Origin: an uncultured beta proteobacterium
Lineage (GTDB): Bacteria; Pseudomonadota; Gammaproteobacteria; Burkholderiales; Burkholderiaceae_C
Assembly (NCBI GenBank): GCA_903958915.1
Contig: CAJBVC010000073.1
Location: forward strand, 1-26,322
Direction: 5' to 3'
DNA: 26,322 nt
The translations under genes and the position numbers were made by a program. The notes under the pieces were generated by a model. The model was not told where the DNA came from. It worked only from the letters and a program-made list of their open reading frames with translations, and did no database searches. Each line of letters starts with the position of its first letter. Positions within the stretch are counted from its first letter, which is position 1. Below are positions 1-9,225 of this stretch, in pieces.

Positions 1-1099
1 CTTCATCGGGGTTGAGGTTGGTCAACGGCTCCTGGCCAAAGAACTCGGCCACGGCCGCCTGCACCTGTGGCATGCGGGTGGAACCACCTACCATCACCAC
101 GCCCTGCACTTCGTCTTTGGTGAGCTTGGCGTCACGCAAGGCTTTGCGCACCGCTGCAATGGTGCGAACGGTGAGCGCTTGGGTGACATCATGGAATTGC
201 TGTTCTCCTACATCAAAATGCACGCTAGCGCCCGCCAGATCAGCGTGGAACGCTACTACATTAGTAGCAGACAAGGCTTCCTTGCAGCGACGTGCAGCGA
301 TGGTGATGCTGGCCTTGTCACCGGGGGTGCGCACCTCGGCACCGGTTTGCCGCACCACCCACGCGGCCAGCGCCTGATCGTAGTCGTCACCACCTAGGGC
401 GGAGTCGCCTCCCGTGGCCACTACCTCAAACACACCTTGGCTCAGCCGCAAAATGGATATGTCAAAGGTCCCACCGCCGAGGTCATAGATGGCATAGACG
501 CCTTCGCTGGCATTGTCGAGCCCGTACGCAATGGCAGCCGCAGTAGGCTCATTAATTAGTCGCAGCAAGTTGATGCCCGCCGTTTGGGCTGCGTCCTTGG
601 TGGCCTGGCGTTGAGCATCGTCAAAGTAGGCGGGCACGGTGATGACCGCTCCATACAGATCGTCGTTAAAAGTGTCTTCCGCGCGGTAGCGCAATGTGGC
701 AAGGATTTCGGCACTCACTGCAACCGGTGACTTTTCCCCATCGGCGGTGAGCAAGCCCAACATGCCCGGATGGTCGACAAAACGGTACGGGAGTCGTGCC
801 GGGTCTTTGATATCCGCCAGACCACGCCCCATAAACCGCTTGACAGAGGAAATCGTGTTCTCAGGATCGGTTGACCGGGCCTCCTGCGCCGCGTAACCAA
901 TCTCACGCCGCCCACCCTCCATGTAACGCACCACCGAGGGCAGTATCACTTGCCCCTGCGCATCCGGCAAACACTCGGCCACGCCATTGCGCACCGCGGC
1001 CACCAGAGAATGGGTGGTGCCCAGATCGATGCCCACTGCGATGCGCCGCCCATGGGGGTTGGGTGACTGGCCCGGCTCGGAAATTTGAAGTAGCGCCAT
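1..1099 (-). CDS. hscA: Fe-S assembly Hsp70 chaperone HscA (3' end beyond window)
   Basis: This is the specialised Hsp70 that, with HscB, uses ATP to release [2Fe-2S] clusters from the scaffold IscU in the cytoplasm. The first 366 codons lie here; the family is about 620 residues, so part of the nucleotide-binding domain's end and all of the substrate domain lie outside. Seen: an HscA-style N-terminal extension before the phosphate-1 motif GIDLGTTHS (about residues 23-31), phosphate-2 motif [11 protein letters not shown] in the middle, and the adenosine motif [12 protein letters not shown] near the left edge. The ATG at 1099 is chosen because the upstream gene's stop is only 25 bp away and the extension matches HscA. 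No strong ribosome site is seen, which suggests coupling to hscB. The frame is open throughout with no sign of damage. A ferredoxin gene usually follows but is outside the window. Confidence 0.96.
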   Translation of the reverse strand, partial: MALLQISEPGQSPNPHGRRIAVGIDLGTTHSLVAAVRNGVAECLPDAQGQVILPSVVRYMEGGRREIGYAAQEARSTDPENTISSVKRFMGRGLADIKDPARLPYRFVDHPGMLGLLTADGEKSPVAVSAEILATLRYRAEDTFNDDLYGAVITVPAYFDDAQRQATKDAAQTAGINLLRLINEPTAAAIAYGLDNASEGVYAIYDLGGGTFDISILRLSQGVFEVVATGGDSALGGDDYDQALAAWVVRQTGAEVRTPGDKASITIAARRCKEALSATNVVAFHADLAGASVHFDVGEQQFHDVTQALTVRTIAAVRKALRDAKLTKDEVQGVVMVGGSTRMPQVQAAVAEFFGQEPLTNLNPDE

Positions 1100-1124
1100 A
1101 GCGATCGAAGTTTGACTTTCGTCT

Positions 1125-1643
1125 TTAGGTTTCCAGGGCCTCGAAGCGTTGCTCCAGATCCCGGCCAAATTTCTCGATAAACAGCAGAGAACGGATCTGC
1201 AACACCGCCGCCACATAGTCGGCTCGTTCGTCGATCAAATCGGCACACTCTCGCATGAGTTTGTCGTGCGTACTGGTTACTTCCGTCTGCAGGCTTTCGA
1301 GGGTTTGCAAGTCCCGCGCTTCATCCATAGCTTCACGCCACTCTATCTGCTGCATCAGAAACGCGGACGGCATGGCGGTGTTGCTATGTGCGTCCACGGG
1401 CACGTTTGCCAGTTCACAGAGATAGGCGGCGCGGGCCAAAGGGTTCTTGAGCCGCTGGTAGGCTTCGTTAACCCGTACGGACCATTGCATGGCAATGCGC
1501 TGCTGTGCCGCTCCCTGCTGAGCAAAGTTGTCCGGATGCACTTCGCGCTGTAATGCCTTCCACCGGACATCGAGTTGCGTGCGGTCCTGAGCGAATTGCT
1601 GTGGCAACCCGAACAGTTCAAAATCGTTCGATTGAAGGTTCAC
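1125..1643 (-). CDS. hscB: Fe-S assembly co-chaperone HscB (J-domain protein)
   Basis: HscB is the J-domain partner that delivers IscU to HscA and stimulates its ATPase. The protein is 172 residues, normal for the family (about 170-175). The N-terminal J domain carries the diagnostic HPD tripeptide (in EVHPDNF, about residues 35-41), followed by the helix [18 protein letters not shown] typical of HscB. The C-terminal three-helix region that binds IscU is present (about residues 95-170). The start is GTG at 1643, whose bases overlap the iscA stop as GTGA, so translation is probably coupled to iscA. It lies between iscA and hscA in a standard isc operon. Identification is secure from the motif, the length and the context. 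Confidence 0.95.
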   Translation of the reverse strand: MNLQSNDFELFGLPQQFAQDRTQLDVRWKALQREVHPDNFAQQGAAQQRIAMQWSVRVNEAYQRLKNPLARAAYLCELANVPVDAHSNTAMPSAFLMQQIEWREAMDEARDLQTLESLQTEVTSTHDKLMRECADLIDERADYVAAVLQIRSLLFIEKFGRDLEQRFEALET

Positions 1644-1963
1644 ACCCGAAACGACTCACCACATCCACACCGATCGCGCTCATTGGGGTTGTTGAAGCGA
1701 AATCCCTCGTTCAAGCCCTCGCGCACAAAGTCAAGTTGGGTTCCATCGATGTAGGCCATGCTCTTGGGATCCACCAGAACCTTGATCCCGTGCCCCTCAA
1801 AGACAACATCTTCCGGGGCAAGTTCGTCCACATATTCAAGCTGGTAGGCCAAGCCCGAGCAGCCTGTGGTCTTGACGCCCAAACGCACACCCACCCCTTT
1901 GCCACGCTTGGCAAGGTAGCGCGTTACGTGGCGGGCAGCCGCCTCAGTCAAAGTAACGGCCAT
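1640..1963 (-). CDS. iscA: Iron-sulfur carrier protein IscA
   Basis: This is an A-type carrier of the HesB/IscA family that receives Fe-S clusters or iron and passes them to target apoproteins. It has 107 residues, the usual length. The three conserved cluster-ligating cysteines are visible: C35 in TTGCSGLAY, and C99 and C101 in the C-terminal RCGCGESF motif. The ATG at 1963 lies 2 bp after the iscU stop, and the gene overlaps hscB by 4 bp. ErpA is a related alternative, but the position inside iscU-iscA-hscB makes IscA the natural call. Confidence 0.96.
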   Translation of the reverse strand: MAVTLTEAAARHVTRYLAKRGKGVGVRLGVKTTGCSGLAYQLEYVDELAPEDVVFEGHGIKVLVDPKSMAYIDGTQLDFVREGLNEGFRFNNPNERDRCGCGESFRV

Positions 1964-1965
1964 GG

Positions 1966-2394
1966 TTATGCAACGGCTGCAGTACTTGCCGATGGGTCCA
2001 CGTTCGCGCCGGTGGAATGCTTCTGGCGGTAGTCATCTACCGCTGCCTTAATGGCGTCCTCGGCCAGGATGGAGCAATGAATTTTGACCGGCGGAAGGGC
2101 CAGTTCTTCCGCGATCTGGCTGTTCTTCAAGCTAGACGCCTCGTCCAGCGTCTTGCCTTTGACCCACTCGGTCACCAACGACGACGACGCAATGGCGGAA
2201 CCGCAACCGTAGGTCTTGAAGCGTGCATCCTCAATAACCCCGGTGGTCGGATTGACCTTGATTTGCAACTTCATCACGTCGCCACAAGCCGGTGCGCCCA
2301 CCATGCCGGTACCGACACTATCGTCGCCTTTTTCAAAGCTCCCCACGTTACGGGGATTCTCGTAATGGTCCACCACTTTTTCAGAATATGCCAT
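1966..2394 (-). CDS. iscU: Fe-S cluster scaffold protein IscU
   Basis: IscU is the scaffold on which IscS-derived sulfur and iron form [2Fe-2S] clusters. The ATG at 2394 gives 142 residues starting [16 protein letters not shown], the canonical IscU N-terminus. It has a good ribosome site (AGAGG about 9 nt upstream), whereas the longer open frame reaching 2481 runs into repeat sequence. Ligand residues are all present: C37, D39, C64 and C107, and the HscA-recognition motif LPPVK lies at about residues 100-104. The C-terminus has an extra Ser/Ala-rich tail of about 15 residues (GANVDPSAS...) compared with the E. coli protein (128 residues). It is separated from iscS by 135 bp holding a small palindromic repeat, which may let the two genes be expressed at different levels. 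Confidence 0.97.
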   Translation of the reverse strand: MAYSEKVVDHYENPRNVGSFEKGDDSVGTGMVGAPACGDVMKLQIKVNPTTGVIEDARFKTYGCGSAIASSSLVTEWVKGKTLDEASSLKNSQIAEELALPPVKIHCSILAEDAIKAAVDDYRQKHSTGANVDPSASTAAVA

Positions 2395-2484
2395 TTTGCT
2401 TACCTCTTCAACAAAGAACCAAAATCCGCCAAGAACCGTGTCCCTACCAGGATTGCCGTGGAACCGGCTCAGCCGGGCCACTGG

Positions 2485-2529
2485 CGATGCCCCCTTGAGG
2501 GGGGAGCGGCGTCAGCCGCACGGGGGTGT
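2485..2529. repeat. Short double-hairpin intergenic repeat between iscS and iscU
   Basis: Two adjacent perfect small palindromes lie between iscS and iscU: CCCCCT-TG-AGGGGG (about 2490-2503) and GCGGC-GTCA-GCCGC (2506-2519), followed by a GGGGG run. This arrangement resembles a small GC-rich element I recall scattered through Comamonadaceae intergenic regions; that recollection was not checked against a database. In the isc transcript it would fold into consecutive stem-loops just after the iscS stop and could act as an RNA-processing or stabilising element. There is no T-run, so a simple Rho-independent terminator is unlikely. Confidence 0.55.
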
Positions 2530-3750
2530 TCAATGTGCACTCCACTGGATGGTGGAAATATCGATGCCATCCTGGTACATCTCCCACAGGGGACTGAGTT
2601 CGCGCAGCTTGGCCACGTTCTTGCGTATCGTGTCCACTGCGTAATCAATTTCCGCTTCGGTGGTCCAACGGCCGATGGTCATGCGCAGGCTGCTGTGAGC
2701 CAGCTCGTCGCTGCGACCCAAAGCGCGCAGCACATAGCTGGGTTCCAGGGAAGCCGAAGTGCACGCCGAGCCGCTGCTCACGGCCAGGCCTTTGATGCCC
2801 ATGATAAGTGACTCACCCTCAACATAGTTGAAGCTCATGTTCAGGTTGTGCGGTACCCGCTTTTCGGTGTGACCATTGATGAAGACCTGCTCCAGCCCTT
2901 CCAGACCCGCGAGCATGCGGTCGTGCAAGGCGCGAATGCGCACGTTCTCGAACGCCATTTCTTCTTTGGCAATACGGTAAGCCTCACCCATACCCACAAT
3001 CTGGTGCGTAGGCAAAGTGCCACTGCGCATGCCGCGCTCGTGCCCGCCACCGTGCATCTGCGCCTCAAGACGCACGCGCGGTTTGCGACGCACAAACAAA
3101 GCACCAATGCCCTTGGGGCCATAGGTCTTGTGTGCGGTGAGGCTCATCAGATCCACCGGCAATTGCGACAAATTGAAAGCGACGCGACCGGTGGCCTGCG
3201 CTGCGTCCACATGAAAAATGACGCCCTTCTCGCGGCACACGGCACCAATCGCAGCAATGTCCTGAATGACCCCGATCTCATTGTTCACATACATGACGCT
3301 CGCAACGATGGTGTCAGGCCGAATCGCGGCCTTGAATGCATCCAGATTGACCAGTCCGTCTGGCTGCACGTCCAGATAAGTTACTTCAAACCCCTGCCGC
3401 TCCAGCTCGCGGCAGGTGTCGAGCACCGCCTTGTGCTCGGTTTTCACAGTGATGAGATGCTTGCCCTTGGACTTGTAAAAGTGCGCAGCGCCCTTGAGCG
3501 CCAGGTTGTTCGACTCGGTCGCGCCCGAAGTCCAGACAATCTCACGCGGGTCAGCCCCGATAAGGTCCGCCACTTGGCCACGCGCTTTCTCCACGGCAGC
3601 CTCGGCTTCCCAGCCCCAGGCGTGGCTGCGAGATGCAGGATTGCCAAAGTGGCTGCGTAGCCACGGCACCATGGCATCCACCACCCGCTCGTCGCAGGGG
3701 TTGGTGGCGCTGTAGTCCATGTAAATGGGGAAATGGGGGGTCTCATCCAT
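2530..3750 (-). CDS. iscS: Cysteine desulfurase IscS
   Basis: IscS is a PLP-dependent cysteine desulfurase that converts cysteine to alanine and passes persulfide sulfur to IscU and to tRNA thiolation partners. The product is about 406 residues, the usual length (404-408). The N-terminus [16 protein letters not shown] matches the family; the PLP lysine sits in [12 protein letters not shown] (about K208), and the catalytic loop is [20 protein letters not shown] (about C330). The ATG at 3750 is preferred because GAGGG lies 8 nt upstream. An in-frame GTG at 3759, 2 bp after the iscR stop, would add three residues but has no spacing for a ribosome site. It is co-transcribed with iscR and is usually repressed by holo-IscR. 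Confidence 0.97.
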   Translation of the reverse strand: MDETPHFPIYMDYSATNPCDERVVDAMVPWLRSHFGNPASRSHAWGWEAEAAVEKARGQVADLIGADPREIVWTSGATESNNLALKGAAHFYKSKGKHLITVKTEHKAVLDTCRELERQGFEVTYLDVQPDGLVNLDAFKAAIRPDTIVASVMYVNNEIGVIQDIAAIGAVCREKGVIFHVDAAQATGRVAFNLSQLPVDLMSLTAHKTYGPKGIGALFVRRKPRVRLEAQMHGGGHERGMRSGTLPTHQIVGMGEAYRIAKEEMAFENVRIRALHDRMLAGLEGLEQVFINGHTEKRVPHNLNMSFNYVEGESLIMGIKGLAVSSGSACTSASLEPSYVLRALGRSDELAHSSLRMTIGRWTTEAEIDYAVDTIRKNVAKLRELSPLWEMYQDGIDISTIQWSAH

Positions 3751-3761
3751 GGCGTTCACCC

Positions 3762-4298
3762 TCAGCTCTTGGAGAAAGCATTGCCCAACGCAAACACCGA
3801 GTTGGGTGCGTTGATGCGAATCGGTTTAACCACCGGCATAGCGGAAATCGCCCGCTTGAGGCTGGGCTTGCCCTCAACTTGCAGCCCCTTGGCCAACTGG
3901 TCATCGACGAGCTTCTGCAGATTCACCGAGTCCAGAAACTCGACCATGCGGGTGTTCAATGCGGCCCAGAGATCGTGTGTCATGCACTGAGCACCTTCAC
4001 CATGGCAATTCTCATGGCCGCCACACTGGGTTGCGTCCAATGGCTCGTCCACCGACAAAATAATGTCCGCCACGGTGATATCAGCGGCCTTGCGTGCCAG
4101 CGTGTAGCCGCCGCCCGGCCCTCTGGTAGACTCCACCAGCTCGTGGCGGCGCAGCTTGCCGAAGAGCTGCTCCAGATACGAAAGCGATATTTCCTGGCGC
4201 TGGCTGATGGCAGCCAAAGTGACTGGCCCACTGGCCTGGCGCAAGCCCAGATCAATCATCGCCGTCACAGCAAACCGGCCTTTGGTGGTGAGTCGCAT
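3762..4298 (-). CDS. iscR: Fe-S cluster assembly transcriptional regulator IscR
   Basis: IscR is an Rrf2-family regulator that binds a [2Fe-2S] cluster and represses the isc operon when clusters are plentiful. The ATG at 4298 gives 178 residues beginning [14 protein letters not shown], the classic Rrf2 start, with AAGGAG about 6 nt upstream; the longer open frame to 4391 runs through the promoter and is rejected. The winged-helix domain covers about residues 1-80 ([16 protein letters not shown] recognition region). Cluster ligands are C92, C98, C105 and H108; the last two are shifted by one residue relative to E. coli (C104, H107). The C-terminus (about 130-178) is longer than in E. coli and of unclear role. 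The gene heads the operon and has an IscR-like palindrome in its own promoter. Confidence 0.96.
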   Translation of the reverse strand: MRLTTKGRFAVTAMIDLGLRQASGPVTLAAISQRQEISLSYLEQLFGKLRRHELVESTRGPGGGYTLARKAADITVADIILSVDEPLDATQCGGHENCHGEGAQCMTHDLWAALNTRMVEFLDSVNLQKLVDDQLAKGLQVEGKPSLKRAISAMPVVKPIRINAPNSVFALGNAFSKS

Positions 4299-4339
4299 GG
4301 GGTACTCCTTGGAGGTCGTGAAAAACAACCGATGCGTGG

Positions 4340-4374
4340 AGTATAGCAAGAAACCGAGTAATTTACTCAAGTAC
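4340..4374 (-). promoter_or_regulatory. iscR promoter with IscR type 1-like operator
   Basis: Reading the minus strand, a perfect 13-bp palindrome GAGTAA-A-TTACTC (4356-4368) lies inside CTTGAGTAAATTACTCGG. This follows the layout of the E. coli type 1 IscR site (ATAxxYGACT-N-AGTCRR), with the central C/G pair swapped symmetrically. A -10-like TATACT is at 4340-4345. The -35-like TTGAGT (4365-4370) overlaps the palindrome with a long 19-bp spacer. Binding there would block RNA polymerase, the known mode of isc autoregulation. The palindrome and hexamers are seen directly; the assignment to IscR is inference from position. Confidence 0.7.
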
Positions 4375-4394
4375 TTAGACTGATTAGTCACTTT

Positions 4395-6530
<2,136 letters not shown>

Positions 6531-6573
6531 GGGGTGTTGACTCAGGCCCGTTAAAATCAGGGGAAACCCTTAA

Positions 6574-6735
6574 GGACGCTCTGCATAACCCCTCGCGGTG
6601 TGTGATAGCACGGCCTCGGGCGGTCTGCGGTGTTGCCTTTCTTGCCAATAGCTACAGCTATTGGCTGCAAAATGCGCCTTGCAGCCCTTCCCGATCCGCG
6701 CTACACCCACTCGCGTAGAGTTATGCAGAGCATCC
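6574..6735. repeat. 162-bp near-palindromic foldback (MITE-like) element
   Basis: The left arm (6574-6613) and the reverse complement of the right arm (6696-6735) start GGACGCTCTGCATAAC and GGATGCTCTGCATAAC, which is 15 of 16 identical. They continue with weaker similarity (CGCGGTGTGTGATAGCACGG against CGCGAGTGGGTGTAGCGCGG) for about 40 bp. The centre contains further perfect inverted repeats (see 6644-6686). The element fills most of the 244-bp gap between the divergent uvrB and aminotransferase genes. Long imperfect terminal inverted repeats without coding capacity are the hallmark of a MITE or foldback element. No clear target-site duplication was found, so mobility is inference. Confidence 0.6.
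6644..6686 (+). other. Two mutually exclusive perfect hairpins at the foldback centre
   Basis: A 10-bp perfect inverted repeat, GCCAATAGCT / AGCTATTGGC (6644-6653 and 6656-6665), is followed by an 8-bp perfect one, GGCTGCAA / TTGCAGCC (6663-6670 and 6679-6686, 8-nt loop). They share the bases GGC at 6663-6665, so only one can form fully at a time. They lie about 90 bp before the aminotransferase ATG. If they are transcribed in its leader they could act as alternating structures; no T-run or peptide-coding leader supports classical attenuation. Confidence 0.5.
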
Positions 6736-6774
6736 TGAAGAATAGCCCATCTTTTTTCTCACTAGGAGTCTCTT

Positions 6775-7971
6775 ATGTCCCTGTTTTCCGCCGTCGAAAT
6801 GGCCCCCCGCGACCCTATCCTGGGTTTGAACGAGCAGTTCAATGCCGACACCAACCCCAACAAGGTCAACCTCGGCGTGGGTGTTTATTCCGACGACAAC
6901 GGCAAACTGCCGCTGCTGCAATGCGTGCAAATGGCCGAAAAGACCATGATGGACAAGCCGACCGCGCGTGGTTACCTGCCCATTGACGGTATTGCTGCCT
7001 ACGACGCCGCGGTCAAATCACTGGTGTTTGGCGCTGACAGCGAAGCCGTCACAGCGGGGCGTGTGGCGACTATTCAGTCATTGGGTGGCACTGGCGGTCT
7101 CAAGGTGGGTGCGGATTTCCTGAAGCGGCTCAGCCCGGATGCAAAAGTGCTGATTTCGGACCCGAGCTGGGAAAACCACCGCGCCCTGTTTACCAACGCA
7201 GGCTTTCAGGTCGATTCCTACACCTACTATGACGCAGCCAAGCGCGGCGTCGACTTTGACGGCATGCTCGCGGCGCTCCACGCTGCGGCGGCGGGCACTA
7301 TCGTCGTGCTGCATGCCTGCTGCCATAACCCTACCGGTTATGACATCACAGCGGCCCAGTGGGACCAAGTGATTGCCGCCTGCAAAGCCCGCAATCTGAC
7401 ACCGTTCCTGGACATGGCCTACCAGGGTTTCGCACAGGGCATTGCAGAAGACGGTGCGGCCGTTGCCAAATTTGTCGCCGCGGGCTTGACCTTCCTGGTG
7501 TCCACTTCGTTTTCCAAGAGCTTCAGCCTGTACGGCGAGCGCGTGGGCGCTCTCAGCGTGTTGTGCACCGACAAGGAAGAAGCGGGACGTGTGCTATCGC
7601 AACTCAAGATCGTCATCCGTACCAATTACTCCAATCCACCCACACACGGAGGTGCCGTGGTGGCGGCAGTGCTCAACAACCCTGAATTGCGTGCACTGTG
7701 GGAAAAAGAGCTGGGCGAAATGCGCGTGCGTATCAAGGCCATGCGCCAGAAACTGGTCGATGGACTCAAGGCAGCCGGGATTGCACAGGACATGGGCTTC
7801 ATTACCACGCAGATCGGCATGTTCAGCTACTCGGGCCTCACCAAGGACCAGATGGTGCGCCTGCGCAGTGAGTTCGGTGTTTACGGAACCGATACTGGCC
7901 GCATGTGTGTGGCGGCTCTGAACAGCAAGAACATTGACTACGTCTGCGCCTCCATCGCCAAAGTTCTATAA
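6775..7971 (+). CDS. Class I aminotransferase (aspartate/aromatic amino acid type)
   Basis: This is a PLP-dependent transaminase of the AspC/TyrB subfamily, expected to interconvert aspartate or aromatic amino acids with 2-oxoglutarate in the cytoplasm. It has 398 residues, the family norm (396-398). Active-site residues line up with E. coli AspC/TyrB: W132, N185 in CCHNPTGYD, D213 and Y216 in FLDMAYQGF, the PLP lysine K248 in STSFSKSFSLYGERVG, R256, and the substrate carboxylate-binding arginine in the C-terminal TGRMCVAALN. The start is supported by AGGAG 6 nt before the ATG. It is divergent from uvrB. Substrate preference between aspartate and aromatic amino acids cannot be read from the sequence alone, so no symbol is given. 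Confidence 0.95.
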   Translation: MSLFSAVEMAPRDPILGLNEQFNADTNPNKVNLGVGVYSDDNGKLPLLQCVQMAEKTMMDKPTARGYLPIDGIAAYDAAVKSLVFGADSEAVTAGRVATIQSLGGTGGLKVGADFLKRLSPDAKVLISDPSWENHRALFTNAGFQVDSYTYYDAAKRGVDFDGMLAALHAAAAGTIVVLHACCHNPTGYDITAAQWDQVIAACKARNLTPFLDMAYQGFAQGIAEDGAAVAKFVAAGLTFLVSTSFSKSFSLYGERVGALSVLCTDKEEAGRVLSQLKIVIRTNYSNPPTHGGAVVAAVLNNPELRALWEKELGEMRVRIKAMRQKLVDGLKAAGIAQDMGFITTQIGMFSYSGLTKDQMVRLRSEFGVYGTDTGRMCVAALNSKNIDYVCASIAKVL

Positions 7972-7972
7972 G

Positions 7973-8013
7973 AAAAAAGTGGCTGCAGCGCCCTCCAGAC
8001 AAGCGTAAGCAGC
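7973..8013 (-). terminator. Hairpin repeat between convergent genes, terminator-like on minus strand
   Basis: The stem has GCTGC (7982-7986) pairing with GCAGC (8009-8013), and an inner CGC (7989-7991) pairing with GCG (8003-8005). On the minus strand the hairpin is followed within 2-3 nt by six T residues (complement of 7973-7978), so it can terminate the secreted-protein gene ending at 8022. The overall pattern (TGGCTGC-AGCGC ... GCG-AGCAGCTA, flanked by A/T runs) resembles an AT-flanked repeat I recall from Comamonadaceae intergenic sequence; this was not checked. The stem is imperfect, so strength is uncertain. Confidence 0.45.
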
Positions 8014-8021
8014 TACAAAAT

Positions 8022-9122
8022 TCAGAGCAAACCGGCGCTACGCAGACGCTCCAGTGCGGTTTTCGCCTCGGGCGTCGGGTTGCGCAGCAAATAGAACACG
8101 ATGGCGTAGCGCGACGTGAAAGCGTGGCCGGGGCCACTTTGGAGCGCCTGCGCAAAGTCCTGCGCAAACTCCCAGTGCTCCCAGGTACCCAGATCTGACG
8201 CGACCAGACCCGCACGTTGCGGATTGGCGGCAATGAAGGCTGAGTAGGCTTGCACCACCTGTTGCCGCGTAACCCGAACCGCCTCGCCCCCGTGCACGCT
8301 CAGCGCCAGCAAGGCGGCTTGAGTCGAAGGGTCAGGAATCTTCGGATCCTGCAAAAACCGTTGCTGGACCCACAGCAAACCCTCAGCACCACCCTGCTCC
8401 ACCAGCGCGGCAAGCAAAGCGGAAAGCTCGGCCACTGGCAATGTGGTGTTCGCTTGTGCAAGCTGCGCCTGCAACAGCGCGAGCGTGCCAGATTTCTTTT
8501 GCAAACCCCACAAAAGATAGTACAAGGGGCGGCGACTCAGCAGCGCCGGGTCCTCAACCCATACCGCAAGCGCTGCGGCGTCCACCCAGGGAGCGACACG
8601 GCGCAGCGTTGCATAAGGCAAGGTCGCAATTTCGTCGTAGGCCGCACGTGCAATCAGGGGTTCTGCGTCTTCCAGGCCTCGGACAAAGAACCGCGCCCGC
8701 TCCAGTTGTAGCTCGGTGCGGTCGGCAGTGGCAACGGGCATTTTCATCGCCTCGAGCAGCCATGGCAGCCGCTGCACCCCGAGCCGCCCTGCAGACCACC
8801 AGGTTTGCGAACCCGCATTGAACAGCAAGAGATGCGCGTCGCCGGCAAGCCGAGGTGGCAACGCATCCGCCCCCGGCAGGACTCCTGCCACCATCAGGTC
8901 CGATTGCGGTAATAAACCGCTTGCAGACACCAAGGGGTGCGCGAGACCGCCGGGAACGGCCCACTGCGCCAACACCACCCGATCTGCAGCAGCGAGGCGC
9001 CGCATCAGCGTATTTTGCAAGTCGCTTGGCGCACATATCGAACACGCCTGCGCGTCGGCGGCGCACAATAGCAGCAATAGCGCAGCCCACAGGCCCGCTC
9101 GGCGCAATGCGTTGAAGTACAT
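8022..9122 (-). CDS. Uncharacterised secreted protein with N-terminal CSIC motif
   Basis: I do not recognise the family. Starting at ATG 9122 the product is 366 residues with a clear signal peptide (ALRR, then GLWAALLLLLC, cleavage near ADAQA at about residues 24-26). The mature chain therefore begins with CSICAPSDLQ (C27, C30), two closely spaced cysteines that are not a haem site because no histidine follows. The rest is Ala/Leu-rich and helical, with stretches such as RAAYDEIATLPYATLRRV that could form HEAT-like repeats; this is inference. There is no Shine-Dalgarno sequence, and a TACAAT -10 element ends 7 nt before the ATG, suggesting leaderless translation. It is divergent from the phospholipase-like gene at 9226 with a 103-bp shared control region. 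A longer open frame to 9227 would remove the signal-peptide position and is rejected. Confidence 0.75.
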   Translation of the reverse strand: MYFNALRRAGLWAALLLLLCAADAQACSICAPSDLQNTLMRRLAAADRVVLAQWAVPGGLAHPLVSASGLLPQSDLMVAGVLPGADALPPRLAGDAHLLLFNAGSQTWWSAGRLGVQRLPWLLEAMKMPVATADRTELQLERARFFVRGLEDAEPLIARAAYDEIATLPYATLRRVAPWVDAAALAVWVEDPALLSRRPLYYLLWGLQKKSGTLALLQAQLAQANTTLPVAELSALLAALVEQGGAEGLLWVQQRFLQDPKIPDPSTQAALLALSVHGGEAVRVTRQQVVQAYSAFIAANPQRAGLVASDLGTWEHWEFAQDFAQALQSGPGHAFTSRYAIVFYLLRNPTPEAKTALERLRSAGLL

Positions 9123-9129
9123 CAGTGCT

Positions 9130-9135
9130 ATTGTA
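9130..9135 (-). promoter_or_regulatory. -10 element TACAAT placing transcription start at or next to the ATG
   Basis: On the minus strand, TACAAT (5 of 6 match to TATAAT) ends 7 nt before the ATG at 9122. Transcription would therefore start at or within about a base of the start codon and give a leaderless mRNA. No good -35 hexamer was found 16-18 bp upstream, so this is a weak or activator-dependent promoter at best. Confidence 0.4.
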
Positions 9136-9225
9136 GGATTCAGATACCGACAAAATCCCGGTGCAATCGACACATAATCGCGCATCGACGGATGAACTTG
9201 CCAGCCGCAATTTAGGGAAACCTCC

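Noticed and set aside
2017..2811. 264-codon open frame on the plus strand opposite iscU/iscS
   Set aside because: Antisense shadow of two certain genes, with no recognisable domain; high GC content produces such frames.
6531..6620. Possible LexA/SOS box upstream of uvrB
   Set aside because: No CTG-N10-CAG arrangement was found on either strand in this stretch.
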